DNA of 34,743 nucleotides from positions 1-34,743 of the forward strand of contig JAPLSQ010000041.1 in the NCBI GenBank assembly GCA_026398535.1. The letters run 5' to 3'. Positions 1-8,136 of this stretch are shown here, piece by piece (the first letter of the stretch is position 1; each line of letters opens with the position of its first letter). A program made the position numbers and the translations under genes. The stretch comes from Candidatus Sumerlaeota bacterium. GTDB lineage: Bacteria > Sumerlaeota > Sumerlaeia > Sumerlaeales > Sumerlaeaceae. The notes beneath the pieces were generated by a model that worked only from the letters and a program-made list of their open reading frames with translations, ran no database searches and was not told the DNA's origin.

Positions 1-22
1 GAGCATGATGAGCGTGGAGTAG
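1..22 (+). CDS. 3' tip of an upstream delta-60 repeat paralog (partial)
   Basis: The window opens in the last codons of a gene. Read from base 2 it gives SMMSVE and a TAG stop at 20-22, exactly the C-terminal end of the next gene (stop at 1695-1697). The identity runs on past the stop to base 43. This implies a tandem paralog upstream whose body is outside the window. Only the tail is visible, so its length and repeat number are unknown. Confidence 0.6.
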
Positions 23-128
23 GGAAACAGGAACGATTTATCATTTGACCCCGGTTTTTCCGCATGTCATGCTTCCTATTACATCAAGGATTTTTCAGGA
101 CCGAGGCAAACAAAAAGGATTTCATGTC

Positions 129-1697
129 ATGTGTCACGGGACTTGCGCAACATGCATGGTTTGCAATGCCACAGCCAGGCAACAGGTTTGCGCGGCGTTG
201 AAATTTTCGTTTGCGCTGAAACGGCGCGCGGGCCGGTTTCTCCCGGCGCTGGCCGGGCTTGTGTGCCTGTTCGTCTCCGCCCCCGCGGCGGGGAATGGGC
301 CGCCGGAGATGGGCAACACCCCGCGCGCAGCCACGTGGGTCACGGACGGACCGGTATACGCCGTCGTCCGCACGACCGACACGGTCTATATCTGCGGCAA
401 TTTCCACAATGTCGGGCCTTCCGGCGGCACTTTGACGACGGTGCGCAACTACATCGCCGCGCTTGACGCCTCGACCGGCCTCGCCACCGCATGGAATCCC
501 AACGCGAACGAGCTGGTTTGTGCCCTCGCGGTTTCGAGCGATGGCTTGACGGTCTATGCCGGGGGGTATTTCACCTCCATTGGCGGGCAGACGCGCAACA
601 ACATCGCCGCGCTCAACGCCTCGACCGGAAACGCCACCACCTGGAACCCCAACGCGAACTATGACGTCAACGCCCTTGCGGTTTCGGGCACGACGGTCTA
701 TGTCGGGGGCTATTTCACCTACATCGGCGGACAGATACGCAACACCATCGCCGCGCTCGACGCGACCGTGAACACAAACAACGCCACCGCGTGGAACCCC
801 AACGCGAACTATGGCGTCAACGCCCTTGCGGTTTCGGGCACGACGGTCTATGCCGGGGGCTATTTCACCTCCATCGGCGGGCAGACGCGCATCAAAATCG
901 CCGCGCTCAACGCCTCGACCGGCGTCGCCACCGACTGGAACCCCAACGCGAACGGCGAAGTTTACGCCCTTGCGGTTTGGGGCACGACGACGGTCTATGC
1001 CGGGGGCGAGTTCAATAACATCGGCGGGGCGACGCGCAACTGCCTCGCCGCGCTCGACGCGACCGGCACCGGCAACGCCACCGCTTGGGACCCCAACGCG
1101 GGCTCCACGGTCAACGCCCTGGCGGTTTCGTACCCGATGGTCTACGCCGGGGGCATTTTCACGATCATCGGCGGGCAGACGCGCAACCGCCTTGCCGCGC
1201 TCGACGCGACCGTGAACACAAACAACGCCACCGCTTGGAACCCCAACGCGAACGACCTGGTTCGCGCCCTCGCGGTTTCGGGCGATGGCTCAACGGTCTA
1301 TGCCGGCGGCGACTTCACGATCATCGGCGGGGTTTCGCGCACGTATTTCGCCCAGTTTAGTTCAGTGCCCGTCACCCCCGCCGCGCCCACGGTGACGGCG
1401 ACAGGCGACAATGAGCTGCGTGTGACAGTGTCCGCCGATGCCAACCCCGAGTCGACCGTGTACGCGATCCGCAACGAGACGTCGGGCAACTGGGTGCAGG
1501 CCAACGGGTCAGGCGGCCCGTCGCCGGTGTGGATGACGCGCGCGGGTTGGGGCACGGTGACCGTCACCGGCCTTGCGCGCCTGACATTGTACCGTTTCAC
1601 CGTGACGGCGCGCAACGATGGCGGCGAAACGGCAGTCGGCCCCGAGGGCAGCGCCTCCACCCTGCCGGTCGGCCTGAGCATGATGAGCGTGGAGTAG
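129..1697 (+). CDS. Secreted delta-60 (DUF5122-like) repeat protein with C-terminal Fn3-like domain
   Basis: Probable exported surface or extracellular protein; exact role unknown. A basic, then hydrophobic stretch ending in APAAG fits a signal peptide. Seven repeats of about 45-50 residues follow, each with a VYAGGxF...IGG, an R-x-x-IAAL(D/N)A and a WNPNAN...ALAVSG block. This matches the delta-60 repeat pattern expected to form a beta-propeller-like fold. The last ~110 residues (after PVTPAAPTVTATGDNE) look like a fibronectin type III domain. The reading frame is open from 45; ATG 129 is preferred because AAGGAT lies about 9 bases upstream, but the N-terminus is uncertain. The repeats are very similar at the DNA level, so copy number may vary. 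A 43-bp identity at 1-43 marks it as one of a tandem gene pair. Confidence 0.75.
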   Translation: MCHGTCATCMVCNATARQQVCAALKFSFALKRRAGRFLPALAGLVCLFVSAPAAGNGPPEMGNTPRAATWVTDGPVYAVVRTTDTVYICGNFHNVGPSGGTLTTVRNYIAALDASTGLATAWNPNANELVCALAVSSDGLTVYAGGYFTSIGGQTRNNIAALNASTGNATTWNPNANYDVNALAVSGTTVYVGGYFTYIGGQIRNTIAALDATVNTNNATAWNPNANYGVNALAVSGTTVYAGGYFTSIGGQTRIKIAALNASTGVATDWNPNANGEVYALAVWGTTTVYAGGEFNNIGGATRNCLAALDATGTGNATAWDPNAGSTVNALAVSYPMVYAGGIFTIIGGQTRNRLAALDATVNTNNATAWNPNANDLVRALAVSGDGSTVYAGGDFTIIGGVSRTYFAQFSSVPVTPAAPTVTATGDNELRVTVSADANPESTVYAIRNETSGNWVQANGSGGPSPVWMTRAGWGTVTVTGLARLTLYRFTVTARNDGGETAVGPEGSASTLPVGLSMMSVE

Positions 1698-2016
1698 GGA
1701 AACAGGAACGATTTATCAATGATGAGGCCGGCTCCCCCGGACAGAACGACACGGGCATAAAATGATTTAGTGGCAAGGATCGCGGGGAAGGTTCCAAGCG
1801 CCGGGTTTGCCGGCGGCCGGAAGCATGGCTTGCGCAGTCCAAAGAAACCGCCTTCTTGGAGTGCTGGCGTCAGGCTCGCGACCGGGATCCCGAAGGCGCG
1901 CCCGCAAGCAGACACCCCTGAAACACACCGCTTGACTTCGCCGATCATGTTGCGGCACAAACAATCCGTTGAGTCAAATCTGTTTCTGATGCCGCAGACC
2001 GTCGATTGTTGCCGTT
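1698..2016. other. Intergenic region without a convincing gene
   Basis: About 320 bases between the delta-60 repeat gene and the 3D-domain lipoprotein. The first 21 bases copy the sequence that follows the upstream paralog's stop. Long open frames exist on the minus strand, running back into the repeat gene, but they have no recognisable domain and look spurious. No convincing terminator or promoter was recognised. Confidence 0.4.
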
Positions 2017-2589
2017 ATGACTGCTGATATTGTCAAACATTCGCGCATAAGGAATGTGACCGCATGGTGCGGGGCGTTGATCGCGGCTGGTATGGTGGGC
2101 GGTTGCGCCACGATCGGATTGCGGGGTCACGAGAGTCGCATCATGGAAGTGACGGCGTATTGCCCCTGCGGCAAGTGCAACAGCTATTCGCGGGGAAGCT
2201 GGAAATATCTGAAGCTCGATGTGTGGAACCGCCATGTGAATGCGGGTTCCGACAAAGGGCGTCGTTACACCGGCAAGACGGCCAATGGCGGCAAACTGCG
2301 CCAGACCAATCCCGGCTTGCTGTCAACCGACAGCGTCAAGCGGCCCTATATGATCCCTTTTCGCGCGGCCTGTCCATGGCTCACTTTTGCGCGCGATGGA
2401 ACCATCGCGGCCGACACCGACTATTATCCCTTCGGCACGAAAATGTATGTTCCGGGTTATGGGCGGGGGATTGTGGAAGACCGCGGAGGCGACATCAAAG
2501 GACCCGAGCGCATCGACATCTATTTCGACCGCCACTCAAAGACGCTGAAGTGGGGCAGACAGCGCGTGAAAGTGGAGATCGAAAGGTAA
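2017..2589 (+). CDS. 3D-domain lipoprotein (RlpA/MltA-like double-psi barrel)
   Basis: A 190-residue predicted outer-envelope lipoprotein. The N-terminus has a hydrophobic stretch and a lipobox-like VGGC with Cys30 as the lipidated residue. The mature part starts with EVTAYCPCGKCNSY. It ends in a 3D domain, with the three-aspartate signature in the GTIAADTDYYPFGTKMYVPG and VEDRGGDIKGP stretches followed by IDIYF. In MltA and related proteins this fold cleaves or binds peptidoglycan, so a wall-remodelling role is likely but not proven. The pair of CxxC cysteines near the front of the domain could form a disulfide. It stands alone, convergent with dnaJ (21 bases between stops). Confidence 0.8.
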   Translation: MTADIVKHSRIRNVTAWCGALIAAGMVGGCATIGLRGHESRIMEVTAYCPCGKCNSYSRGSWKYLKLDVWNRHVNAGSDKGRRYTGKTANGGKLRQTNPGLLSTDSVKRPYMIPFRAACPWLTFARDGTIAADTDYYPFGTKMYVPGYGRGIVEDRGGDIKGPERIDIYFDRHSKTLKWGRQRVKVEIER

Positions 2590-2610
2590 TTGACAATACG
2601 GGTGTGCGGC

Positions 2611-3762
2611 TTACTCGCCGAAAACTTTGCGCTTCAAGCCGTTGATTTCGTCGCCAATCTGGGAAAAGAAGCCTTTTTCTCCGGCGACTTTCTCGTTCTT
2701 GATCGTGGCGAGTTCCCGGAAAAGTTCGCGTTCGCGCTCGGTCAGGTTTCGCGGTGTTTGAACCACGACGCGGACCACGAGATCGCCCTTGAAGCCGGGA
2801 TTGTTGAGTTGCGGCATGCCTTTGCCCTTGACGCGGAAATCCCTGTTGGTCTGTGTTCCGGCGGGCAGGCTGATCTTTACCGGGCCGTAGAACGTCTCCA
2901 CCCCGATTTCATCCCCCAAGGCTGCTTGGGCGAAGCTGATGGGGATGACGCGCAGCAGGTCATCTCCGAAGCGCTCGTATTGCCCGTTTTCGCGGACGCG
3001 CACCTCAACATAGAGGTCGCCTCGCGGGCCGTTTCGCGGGCCGATCTCCCCTTCGCCGGTGATGCGCACCATGGTTCCCGAATCGACGCCCGGGGGGACG
3101 CGGACCTTGACACGTCCGCGTTCATTGGTGCGGCCGCGGCCCGAGCATGCGGCGCATGGGTTGTCGATGATCTCGCCTTCGCCGCGGCACATGTCACAGG
3201 CCGTATTGACGCTGAAAAAAGACTGCTGAAAACGCACTGTGCCGGCCCCCCGGCAGCGCGGACATGTTTTGGGACGGCTGCCGGACCTGGCGCCCGTGCC
3301 TTTGCATTCCTCGCATGTTTCCAGGCGGGTGAGCGCGATTTCCGCGTCCTTGCCCTTGACCGCGTCCTCAAGGTCAATAGTCACGGACACCTTGAGATCG
3401 CGTCCGCGCTCGACGGCCATCCTGCCGCCGCGCCCCTGCATGCCGCCGCCAAACATCCCCCCGAATAGCGACGAAAAGATGTCTTCAAAGTCGTTAAAGT
3501 GTGTAAAATTCTGATAACTGAATCCCCCTCCGCCAAAGCGCACGCCCTCGTGGCCATACCTGTCGTAAGCCGCGCGCTTTTCCGTGTCGCTTAACACCTC
3601 GTAAGCTTCACAGGCCTCTTTGAATCGCTCCTCGGATGATTTGTCGCCCGCGTTTTTGTCCGGATGAAGCTTTTTTGCGACACGCCGGTACGCCTTTTTA
3701 ATTTCTTCAGGCGGGGCGTTGCGCTCAACCCCAAGGACTTCGTAATAATCTCGTTTTGCCAT
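2611..3762 (-). CDS. dnaJ: Chaperone protein DnaJ
   Basis: Type I J-domain co-chaperone that stimulates DnaK ATPase and delivers unfolded substrates. All three domains are visible in the 383 residues. The J domain (about 1-70) has the HPD motif in KKLHPDKN. A Gly/Phe-rich linker ([15 protein letters not shown]) follows. The cysteine-rich region has four zinc-binding motifs: [24 protein letters not shown] and CAACSGRG. The C-terminal substrate-binding barrel ends at [27 protein letters not shown] sequence. The start is placed at [11 protein letters not shown] (3762), the usual family start, not three codons upstream. dnaK and grpE are not adjacent. Confidence 0.97.
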   Translation of the reverse strand: MAKRDYYEVLGVERNAPPEEIKKAYRRVAKKLHPDKNAGDKSSEERFKEACEAYEVLSDTEKRAAYDRYGHEGVRFGGGGFSYQNFTHFNDFEDIFSSLFGGMFGGGMQGRGGRMAVERGRDLKVSVTIDLEDAVKGKDAEIALTRLETCEECKGTGARSGSRPKTCPRCRGAGTVRFQQSFFSVNTACDMCRGEGEIIDNPCAACSGRGRTNERGRVKVRVPPGVDSGTMVRITGEGEIGPRNGPRGDLYVEVRVRENGQYERFGDDLLRVIPISFAQAALGDEIGVETFYGPVKISLPAGTQTNRDFRVKGKGMPQLNNPGFKGDLVVRVVVQTPRNLTERERELFRELATIKNEKVAGEKGFFSQIGDEINGLKRKVFGE

Positions 3763-3926
3763 TGATGCCAAATCTGGAATAGTTCCTGTTGCAACCGCAG
3801 AAATTGTAAGCGGTTGGGGCAGGCTTTATTCAAGCTCCCATCTGTTGATTACATTCATTGACCCGATATGATTTGCATGTGTAGGCATGATGTCAATTGA
3901 TCGGTTTTAAGGAAAGGACGCATTGC

Positions 3927-4292
3927 ATGCAGGAAGCAATCGGTTATATCGCGATCGGACTGATTGGCGGCATTTTCGGAGGTCTCGTCGGTCTGGGCGG
4001 GGGAATTGTCATCGTGCCTATGCTGGTCTATGTTTACGGTTTCAGCCAGCACAAAGCTCAGGGAACAACCCTGGCCATGATGCTCCCGCCGATCGGGGTG
4101 TTCGCTGTGCTGGAGTATTACCGTCAGGGCGCCGTGGATTTCCGAGTTGCGGCGATATTGTGCGTTGGTTTTCTGGCCGGCGGTTATTTGGGGGCGAAAC
4201 TTGCGTTGTGGATTCCCGGCGCGCAATTGCAGAAAGTGTTTGGCGTGTTTTTGATGATCATGGCAGTTAAAATGATTTTCTTCACCAGATAG
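3927..4292 (+). CDS. Half-size TauE/SafE family membrane permease
   Basis: A small integral membrane protein of 121 residues with about four hydrophobic segments. The glycine-rich GGxxGGLVGLGGGIVIVPML motif near the start is the hallmark of TauE/SafE (sulfite exporter/anion permease) proteins, followed by the H-x-A-x-GTTLA loop. Typical family members are about 250 residues with two such halves; this gene holds only one, so it presumably dimerises. ATG 3927 is chosen because AAGGAAAGGA sits 8-9 bases upstream; a TTG at 3897 would add ten residues. The flippase gene follows almost at once, so co-transcription is likely. The substrate cannot be told. Confidence 0.8.
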   Translation: MQEAIGYIAIGLIGGIFGGLVGLGGGIVIVPMLVYVYGFSQHKAQGTTLAMMLPPIGVFAVLEYYRQGAVDFRVAAILCVGFLAGGYLGAKLALWIPGAQLQKVFGVFLMIMAVKMIFFTR

Positions 4293-4322
4293 ACCGTGCA
4301 TTCGGTGGGCTGGCGTCAACTT

Positions 4323-5771
4323 ATGACACGCGCGGGACTGGAATCCCGCATCGCGCGCAATTCGGCATTCCTGATGGCGGGCGAGGGGTTGGCGCGCGTG
4401 CTGAATCTTGTCATCGCCATTTTGCTGTACCGCTACCTTAAACCGGAGGGCAGCGGCGTGATGGGCTTTGTGATCAGCTATGGCGTTCTGCTGGGGATTG
4501 TGACTGAGTTCGGCCTGACGCGCGCCGCCGTGAGGGAAATCGCGCGCGCGCCGCGCGGCGAGATGCCCCAGGCCATGGGCCACATCATCCTGATCCGCGC
4601 GGTTCTCACGGTGTTCACCCTGGCTGTCATCTGGGGCTCGCTCTTCACGCCTTTGGGGCGGACAATTGACACGACAACAAAATGGCTCATCTTCATGTGG
4701 TCGTGGAGCGTGGCGTTCCAGGCGTTCCGGAGAAATTCCGAGATTGTCTTCCAGGCGCTGGAACAGCTCCATTACCAGGCGTTTTTTCTTGCGCTCAACC
4801 GCATCATCGCCTCGCTGCTGATTGTCATCTCCGTGATTACGGGCCGCGGGTTGTGCTTCATCTTCGCGGCGTATCTGATTGCCGATTTTATCGACGCGGT
4901 TCTGGCTGCATGGGTGGTGCGGGCGCGCATCGAGCGCGCCACGTTCAATGTGGACCGCGCGAAATTGGCAGGTCTTGTCAGGGCCAGCGTGCCGTTTGGT
5001 CTGCAACTGCTGGCGGGACAAATCTATTTTTACATCGATTCGGTGCTGATTTACTACCTTTATCAGGGGGGTTCCGCCAACAGCGAGATCGGCTTTTACC
5101 GGGCTGCCAGCCAGATGGTTCTCACTCTTCAGTTCATACCCATCAGCGTGTGCAACGCGCTCTATGCGCCTTTTGTGAAAGCCTGCCGCGAAAACCGCGC
5201 GCGCCTTAAATCGCTTTTCGGCCACAGCTACAATCTTTTCGCGCTGGGCGGGATGGTCGTGACTCTGTTCTTCTTCTCGTTCCGCTCGGAATTCATCCTG
5301 CTCGTATTCGGGGAACGGTATCGTCCGACCATCGGCATGTTTGAACTGCTGATATGGTCTCTGCCGATGATTTTCATGACCATGCCGCTGAGCAATCTTC
5401 TTGCGGCGTCGGACAGGCAGGGCGTGGTGACGATCACGGCCTGCCTGACGGCAGTGGTCAATGTCGTGTTCAATGTGCTGCTGATCCCGCGTTATGGCGG
5501 AATGGGGGCGGCCATCGCCATGCTTGCCACAAGCGCCTTTGCCTTGCTCACGCAATTCGTTTATGTGGCGAAACACCAGAAGGAAATCTTTGATTGGCCC
5601 AATCTGCTGGGGCAGACGATATTCCACGCCGCCGCCATCGCCCTGTTGACCGCGCTTGACCGGCATGATGTGACATTCAGGGTGTGCGTGTATGTTGTTT
5701 ATGCCATCATCGTGGTTTACTGGGGGTATATGATGATGCGAAGAAGGCGAGAGGTTTCGCGCGCCGAATGA
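4323..5771 (+). CDS. Oligosaccharide flippase (MOP/Wzx-like) membrane protein
   Basis: A roughly 480-residue polytopic membrane protein with about 12-14 hydrophobic segments. It opens with RNSAFLMAGEGLARVLNLV, the pattern typical of Wzx/polysaccharide-biosynthesis flippases of the MOP superfamily. These move lipid-linked glycans across the inner membrane. The GSGVMGFVISYG segment and the charged loop TEFGLTRAAVREIAR also fit the family. No glycosyltransferase genes are adjacent, so the substrate is unknown. ATG 4323 is used; a GTG at 4296 in the same frame is possible, and neither has a strong ribosome site. Its stop overlaps the TerC gene start (ATGA). Confidence 0.85.
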   Translation: MTRAGLESRIARNSAFLMAGEGLARVLNLVIAILLYRYLKPEGSGVMGFVISYGVLLGIVTEFGLTRAAVREIARAPRGEMPQAMGHIILIRAVLTVFTLAVIWGSLFTPLGRTIDTTTKWLIFMWSWSVAFQAFRRNSEIVFQALEQLHYQAFFLALNRIIASLLIVISVITGRGLCFIFAAYLIADFIDAVLAAWVVRARIERATFNVDRAKLAGLVRASVPFGLQLLAGQIYFYIDSVLIYYLYQGGSANSEIGFYRAASQMVLTLQFIPISVCNALYAPFVKACRENRARLKSLFGHSYNLFALGGMVVTLFFFSFRSEFILLVFGERYRPTIGMFELLIWSLPMIFMTMPLSNLLAASDRQGVVTITACLTAVVNVVFNVLLIPRYGGMGAAIAMLATSAFALLTQFVYVAKHQKEIFDWPNLLGQTIFHAAAIALLTALDRHDVTFRVCVYVVYAIIVVYWGYMMMRRRREVSRAE

Positions 5772-6715
5772 TGGCAACACAAAATGCTCCCATAGAATCC
5801 GGTTTGTGGCTGACAGCCGGCTTCCTGCTGTTCATCGCGGTCATGCTGACGCTTGACCTCGGCGTCTTCAACCGCAAGGCCCATTCCCCCCGTCCGCGCG
5901 AAGCGTTTGCATGGACGTGCGTGTGGGTTGGGCTGGCCTTCGGATTCGGGTTCCTGCTTTACTGGTGGTATGGCGCGCCCAGCGCGACCGAGTATTTCGC
6001 GGGCTATATCATCGAATGGTCGCTCAGCGTGGACAACCTGTTTGTGTTCATCATGATCTTCAAGTACTTCAGCGTTGATCCGCAGAACAAACACCGGGTG
6101 CTGTTCTGGGGCATCCTGACAGCGATGATTCTGCGCGGGATCATGATTCTCGGCGGCGTGGCGCTCATAAGACAGTTCCACTGGGTAATTTATATTTTCG
6201 GCGTCTTCCTGATTTACACGGGCGGCCACATTGTTTGGCATAAAAATGATGACCTTGATCCCGAGCATACGCTGGTTGTCCGGCTCGCGCGGCGTTTTCT
6301 GCCCGTCACGCGGGAATATCACGGTTCCCGGTTTATCGTCAAGGATGGGGCGCGATGGCTGGTCACGCCGCTGATGCTGGTGTTGCTCGCCGTCGAGGCG
6401 ACAGATGTTGTGTTCGCGCTCGATTCCATTCCCGCCATCTTTGCCATCACTCAGGATCCGTTCATCATCTTCACATCCAATATTTTCGCCATACTTGGTT
6501 TGCGCTCGCTCTTTTTCCTGATCGCGGGGATGATGGGCAGGTTCCGTTATCTGAAATTCGGGCTTGCGTTTGTGCTTGCGTTTGTCGGCGTCAAGATGCT
6601 GGTCAGCGGCACAAGCTGGGCCGTGCCGACGCCCATCGCGCTTGGGGTTGTTGTTGCCGTGCTGGCGGGATCCGTGGCGTTATCATATTTGCCCAGATCA
6701 AACACAAATCATTGA
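5768..6715 (+). CDS. TerC/Alx family integral membrane protein
   Basis: A 315-residue membrane protein of the TerC family, implicated in tellurite resistance or metal-ion (Mn) export and homeostasis in studied members. The diagnostic segments are present: LDLGVFNRKAH near the start, EWSLSVDNLFVFIMIFKYF in the middle, and EATDVVFALDSIPAIFAITQDPFIIFTSN in the second half. The paired aspartates in these (SVDN and ALDS) are the conserved membrane-embedded residues of the family. The start at 5768 overlaps the flippase stop by four bases, pointing to translational coupling. About eight or nine hydrophobic segments are seen and the length is normal. Confidence 0.9.
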   Translation: MMATQNAPIESGLWLTAGFLLFIAVMLTLDLGVFNRKAHSPRPREAFAWTCVWVGLAFGFGFLLYWWYGAPSATEYFAGYIIEWSLSVDNLFVFIMIFKYFSVDPQNKHRVLFWGILTAMILRGIMILGGVALIRQFHWVIYIFGVFLIYTGGHIVWHKNDDLDPEHTLVVRLARRFLPVTREYHGSRFIVKDGARWLVTPLMLVLLAVEATDVVFALDSIPAIFAITQDPFIIFTSNIFAILGLRSLFFLIAGMMGRFRYLKFGLAFVLAFVGVKMLVSGTSWAVPTPIALGVVVAVLAGSVALSYLPRSNTNH

Positions 6716-6789
6716 TTAAACGGGAGACGCATTTTTAACGGTATCATCAGTAACATGCCATGCATGTCATTACGGACTTTGATTGGAAC

Positions 6790-8136
6790 ATGAAGAATTC
6801 ACTGTTGCTTGTCGACGACAACGAGGACAACCTTGCGAGCCTGAAAGCGGGGTTCATGCGTTCGGGTTATGAGCTTCTGACGGCGCTGGGCGGTGTGGAG
6901 GCGCTTGCGATTCTGCGCGAGCGCGATGTTGACGTGATCGTGACGGATTTGAGGATGCCGGACGTTGACGGGATGAAGCTGCTGGAGTCGGCCCGCGAGC
7001 GCCGCACCCCGCCGCAAGTCATTGTCCTGACCGCTTATGGCACAATTGAATCCGCTGTGGAAGCCGTGCAGCATGGCGCGTTCAACTACCTGACGAAACC
7101 GATCAACCTGAACGAACTGCGATTGCAGGCGGCAAAGGCGATGGAGCTTCAGGAACTCAAACGCGAGAACATCGCGCTGCGGCGCGAGATCGACCAGAAA
7201 TACGGTTTTGAGGAGCTGACCGGACAGACGCGCGAAATGATGGAGATGATCGAGCGTCTTCGCGCCATCGCGGATACGCGCGCCACGGTGCTCATCGAGG
7301 GGGAAAGCGGAACCGGCAAGGAGCTTGTGGCAAAGGCGCTTCATAAAAACTCAAGCCGTGCGCCCAAATTGTTCATGCCCATCCACTGCGCCGCGCTGTC
7401 GGACACGCTTATTGAAAGCGAACTGTTCGGCCATGAAAAGGGCTCGTTCACAGGCGCCACGGGGCGCCGCCCGGGAATGTTCGAACTCGCCGATGGCGGC
7501 ACTGTTTTCCTTGACGAGGTTGGCGAGATACCGTTGTCGACACAGGTGAAATTGTTGCGTGTTTTGGAGACGAGGGAGTTTTTACGGGTGGGCGGCACCG
7601 AGTCCGTCCGCGTGGATGTGCGGGTGCTGGCCGCGACAAACCGCATTCTTTCGGAGGAGGTTGATGAGGGGCGATTCCGCGAAGACCTGTTTTACAGGCT
7701 GAGCGTCGTCAAGGTGACGATCCCGCCTTTAAGATCCCGCGCCGCCGACATCCCCCTGCTTGTCGAAAAGTTGCTGCGGGAATTTTCGTCTGAACACCGC
7801 CGGGAATCCGTCATACTGTCAAAACGCACATTGAACCGTCTGATGCAATTCCCATGGCCGGGCAATGTGCGCCAGTTGCGCAACGTGATTGAAAATCTGG
7901 TCCTGTTCTCGAGCGGGAAGGAAATCGAGATCGAAGACCTGCCGCCGGAATTGCTCAACCAGTCCAACGACAGCATCACAGTGGCCGTGGGTCAGCCGCT
8001 TGACCAGGTCGAGCGCCTGATCATCGAGCAGACACTGATATCAGCCAAAAGCAACCGCACCAAGGCTGCCGAGCTGCTGGGCATCTCGCGCCGGACGCTG
8101 TTGCGCAAGATTAAGGAGCTTGGCCTGGAAGCGTAG
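6790..8136 (+). CDS. Sigma-54-dependent response regulator (NtrC family)
   Basis: A two-component transcription activator of 448 residues. The receiver domain has the phosphoacceptor Asp53 (IVTDLRMPDVDG), with Thr81 and Lys103 as switch residues. The AAA+ domain has Walker A GESGTGKE (171-178), Walker B LDEVGE (241-246) and the sigma-54 contact loop as GSFTGA (218-223) in place of the commoner GAFTGA. A Fis-type helix-turn-helix ends the protein (TKAAELLGISRRTLLRKIKELGL-like). No histidine kinase gene is adjacent, so it is an orphan here. ATG 6790 puts the receiver domain at the normal distance; ATG 6760 would add ten residues. Its 3' end overlaps the convergent binding-protein gene by 26 bases. 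Confidence 0.93.
   Translation: MKNSLLLVDDNEDNLASLKAGFMRSGYELLTALGGVEALAILRERDVDVIVTDLRMPDVDGMKLLESARERRTPPQVIVLTAYGTIESAVEAVQHGAFNYLTKPINLNELRLQAAKAMELQELKRENIALRREIDQKYGFEELTGQTREMMEMIERLRAIADTRATVLIEGESGTGKELVAKALHKNSSRAPKLFMPIHCAALSDTLIESELFGHEKGSFTGATGRRPGMFELADGGTVFLDEVGEIPLSTQVKLLRVLETREFLRVGGTESVRVDVRVLAATNRILSEEVDEGRFREDLFYRLSVVKVTIPPLRSRAADIPLLVEKLLREFSSEHRRESVILSKRTLNRLMQFPWPGNVRQLRNVIENLVLFSSGKEIEIEDLPPELLNQSNDSITVAVGQPLDQVERLIIEQTLISAKSNRTKAAELLGISRRTLLRKIKELGLEA

Noticed and set aside
2590..3468. Plus-strand open frame antisense to dnaJ
   Set aside because: No domain, and the minus strand is unmistakably DnaJ.
3855..5780. A 641-codon minus-strand open frame
   Set aside because: It is antisense to the TauE/SafE and flippase genes, His/Gln/Arg-rich and without a domain; the plus-strand genes are clear membrane families.
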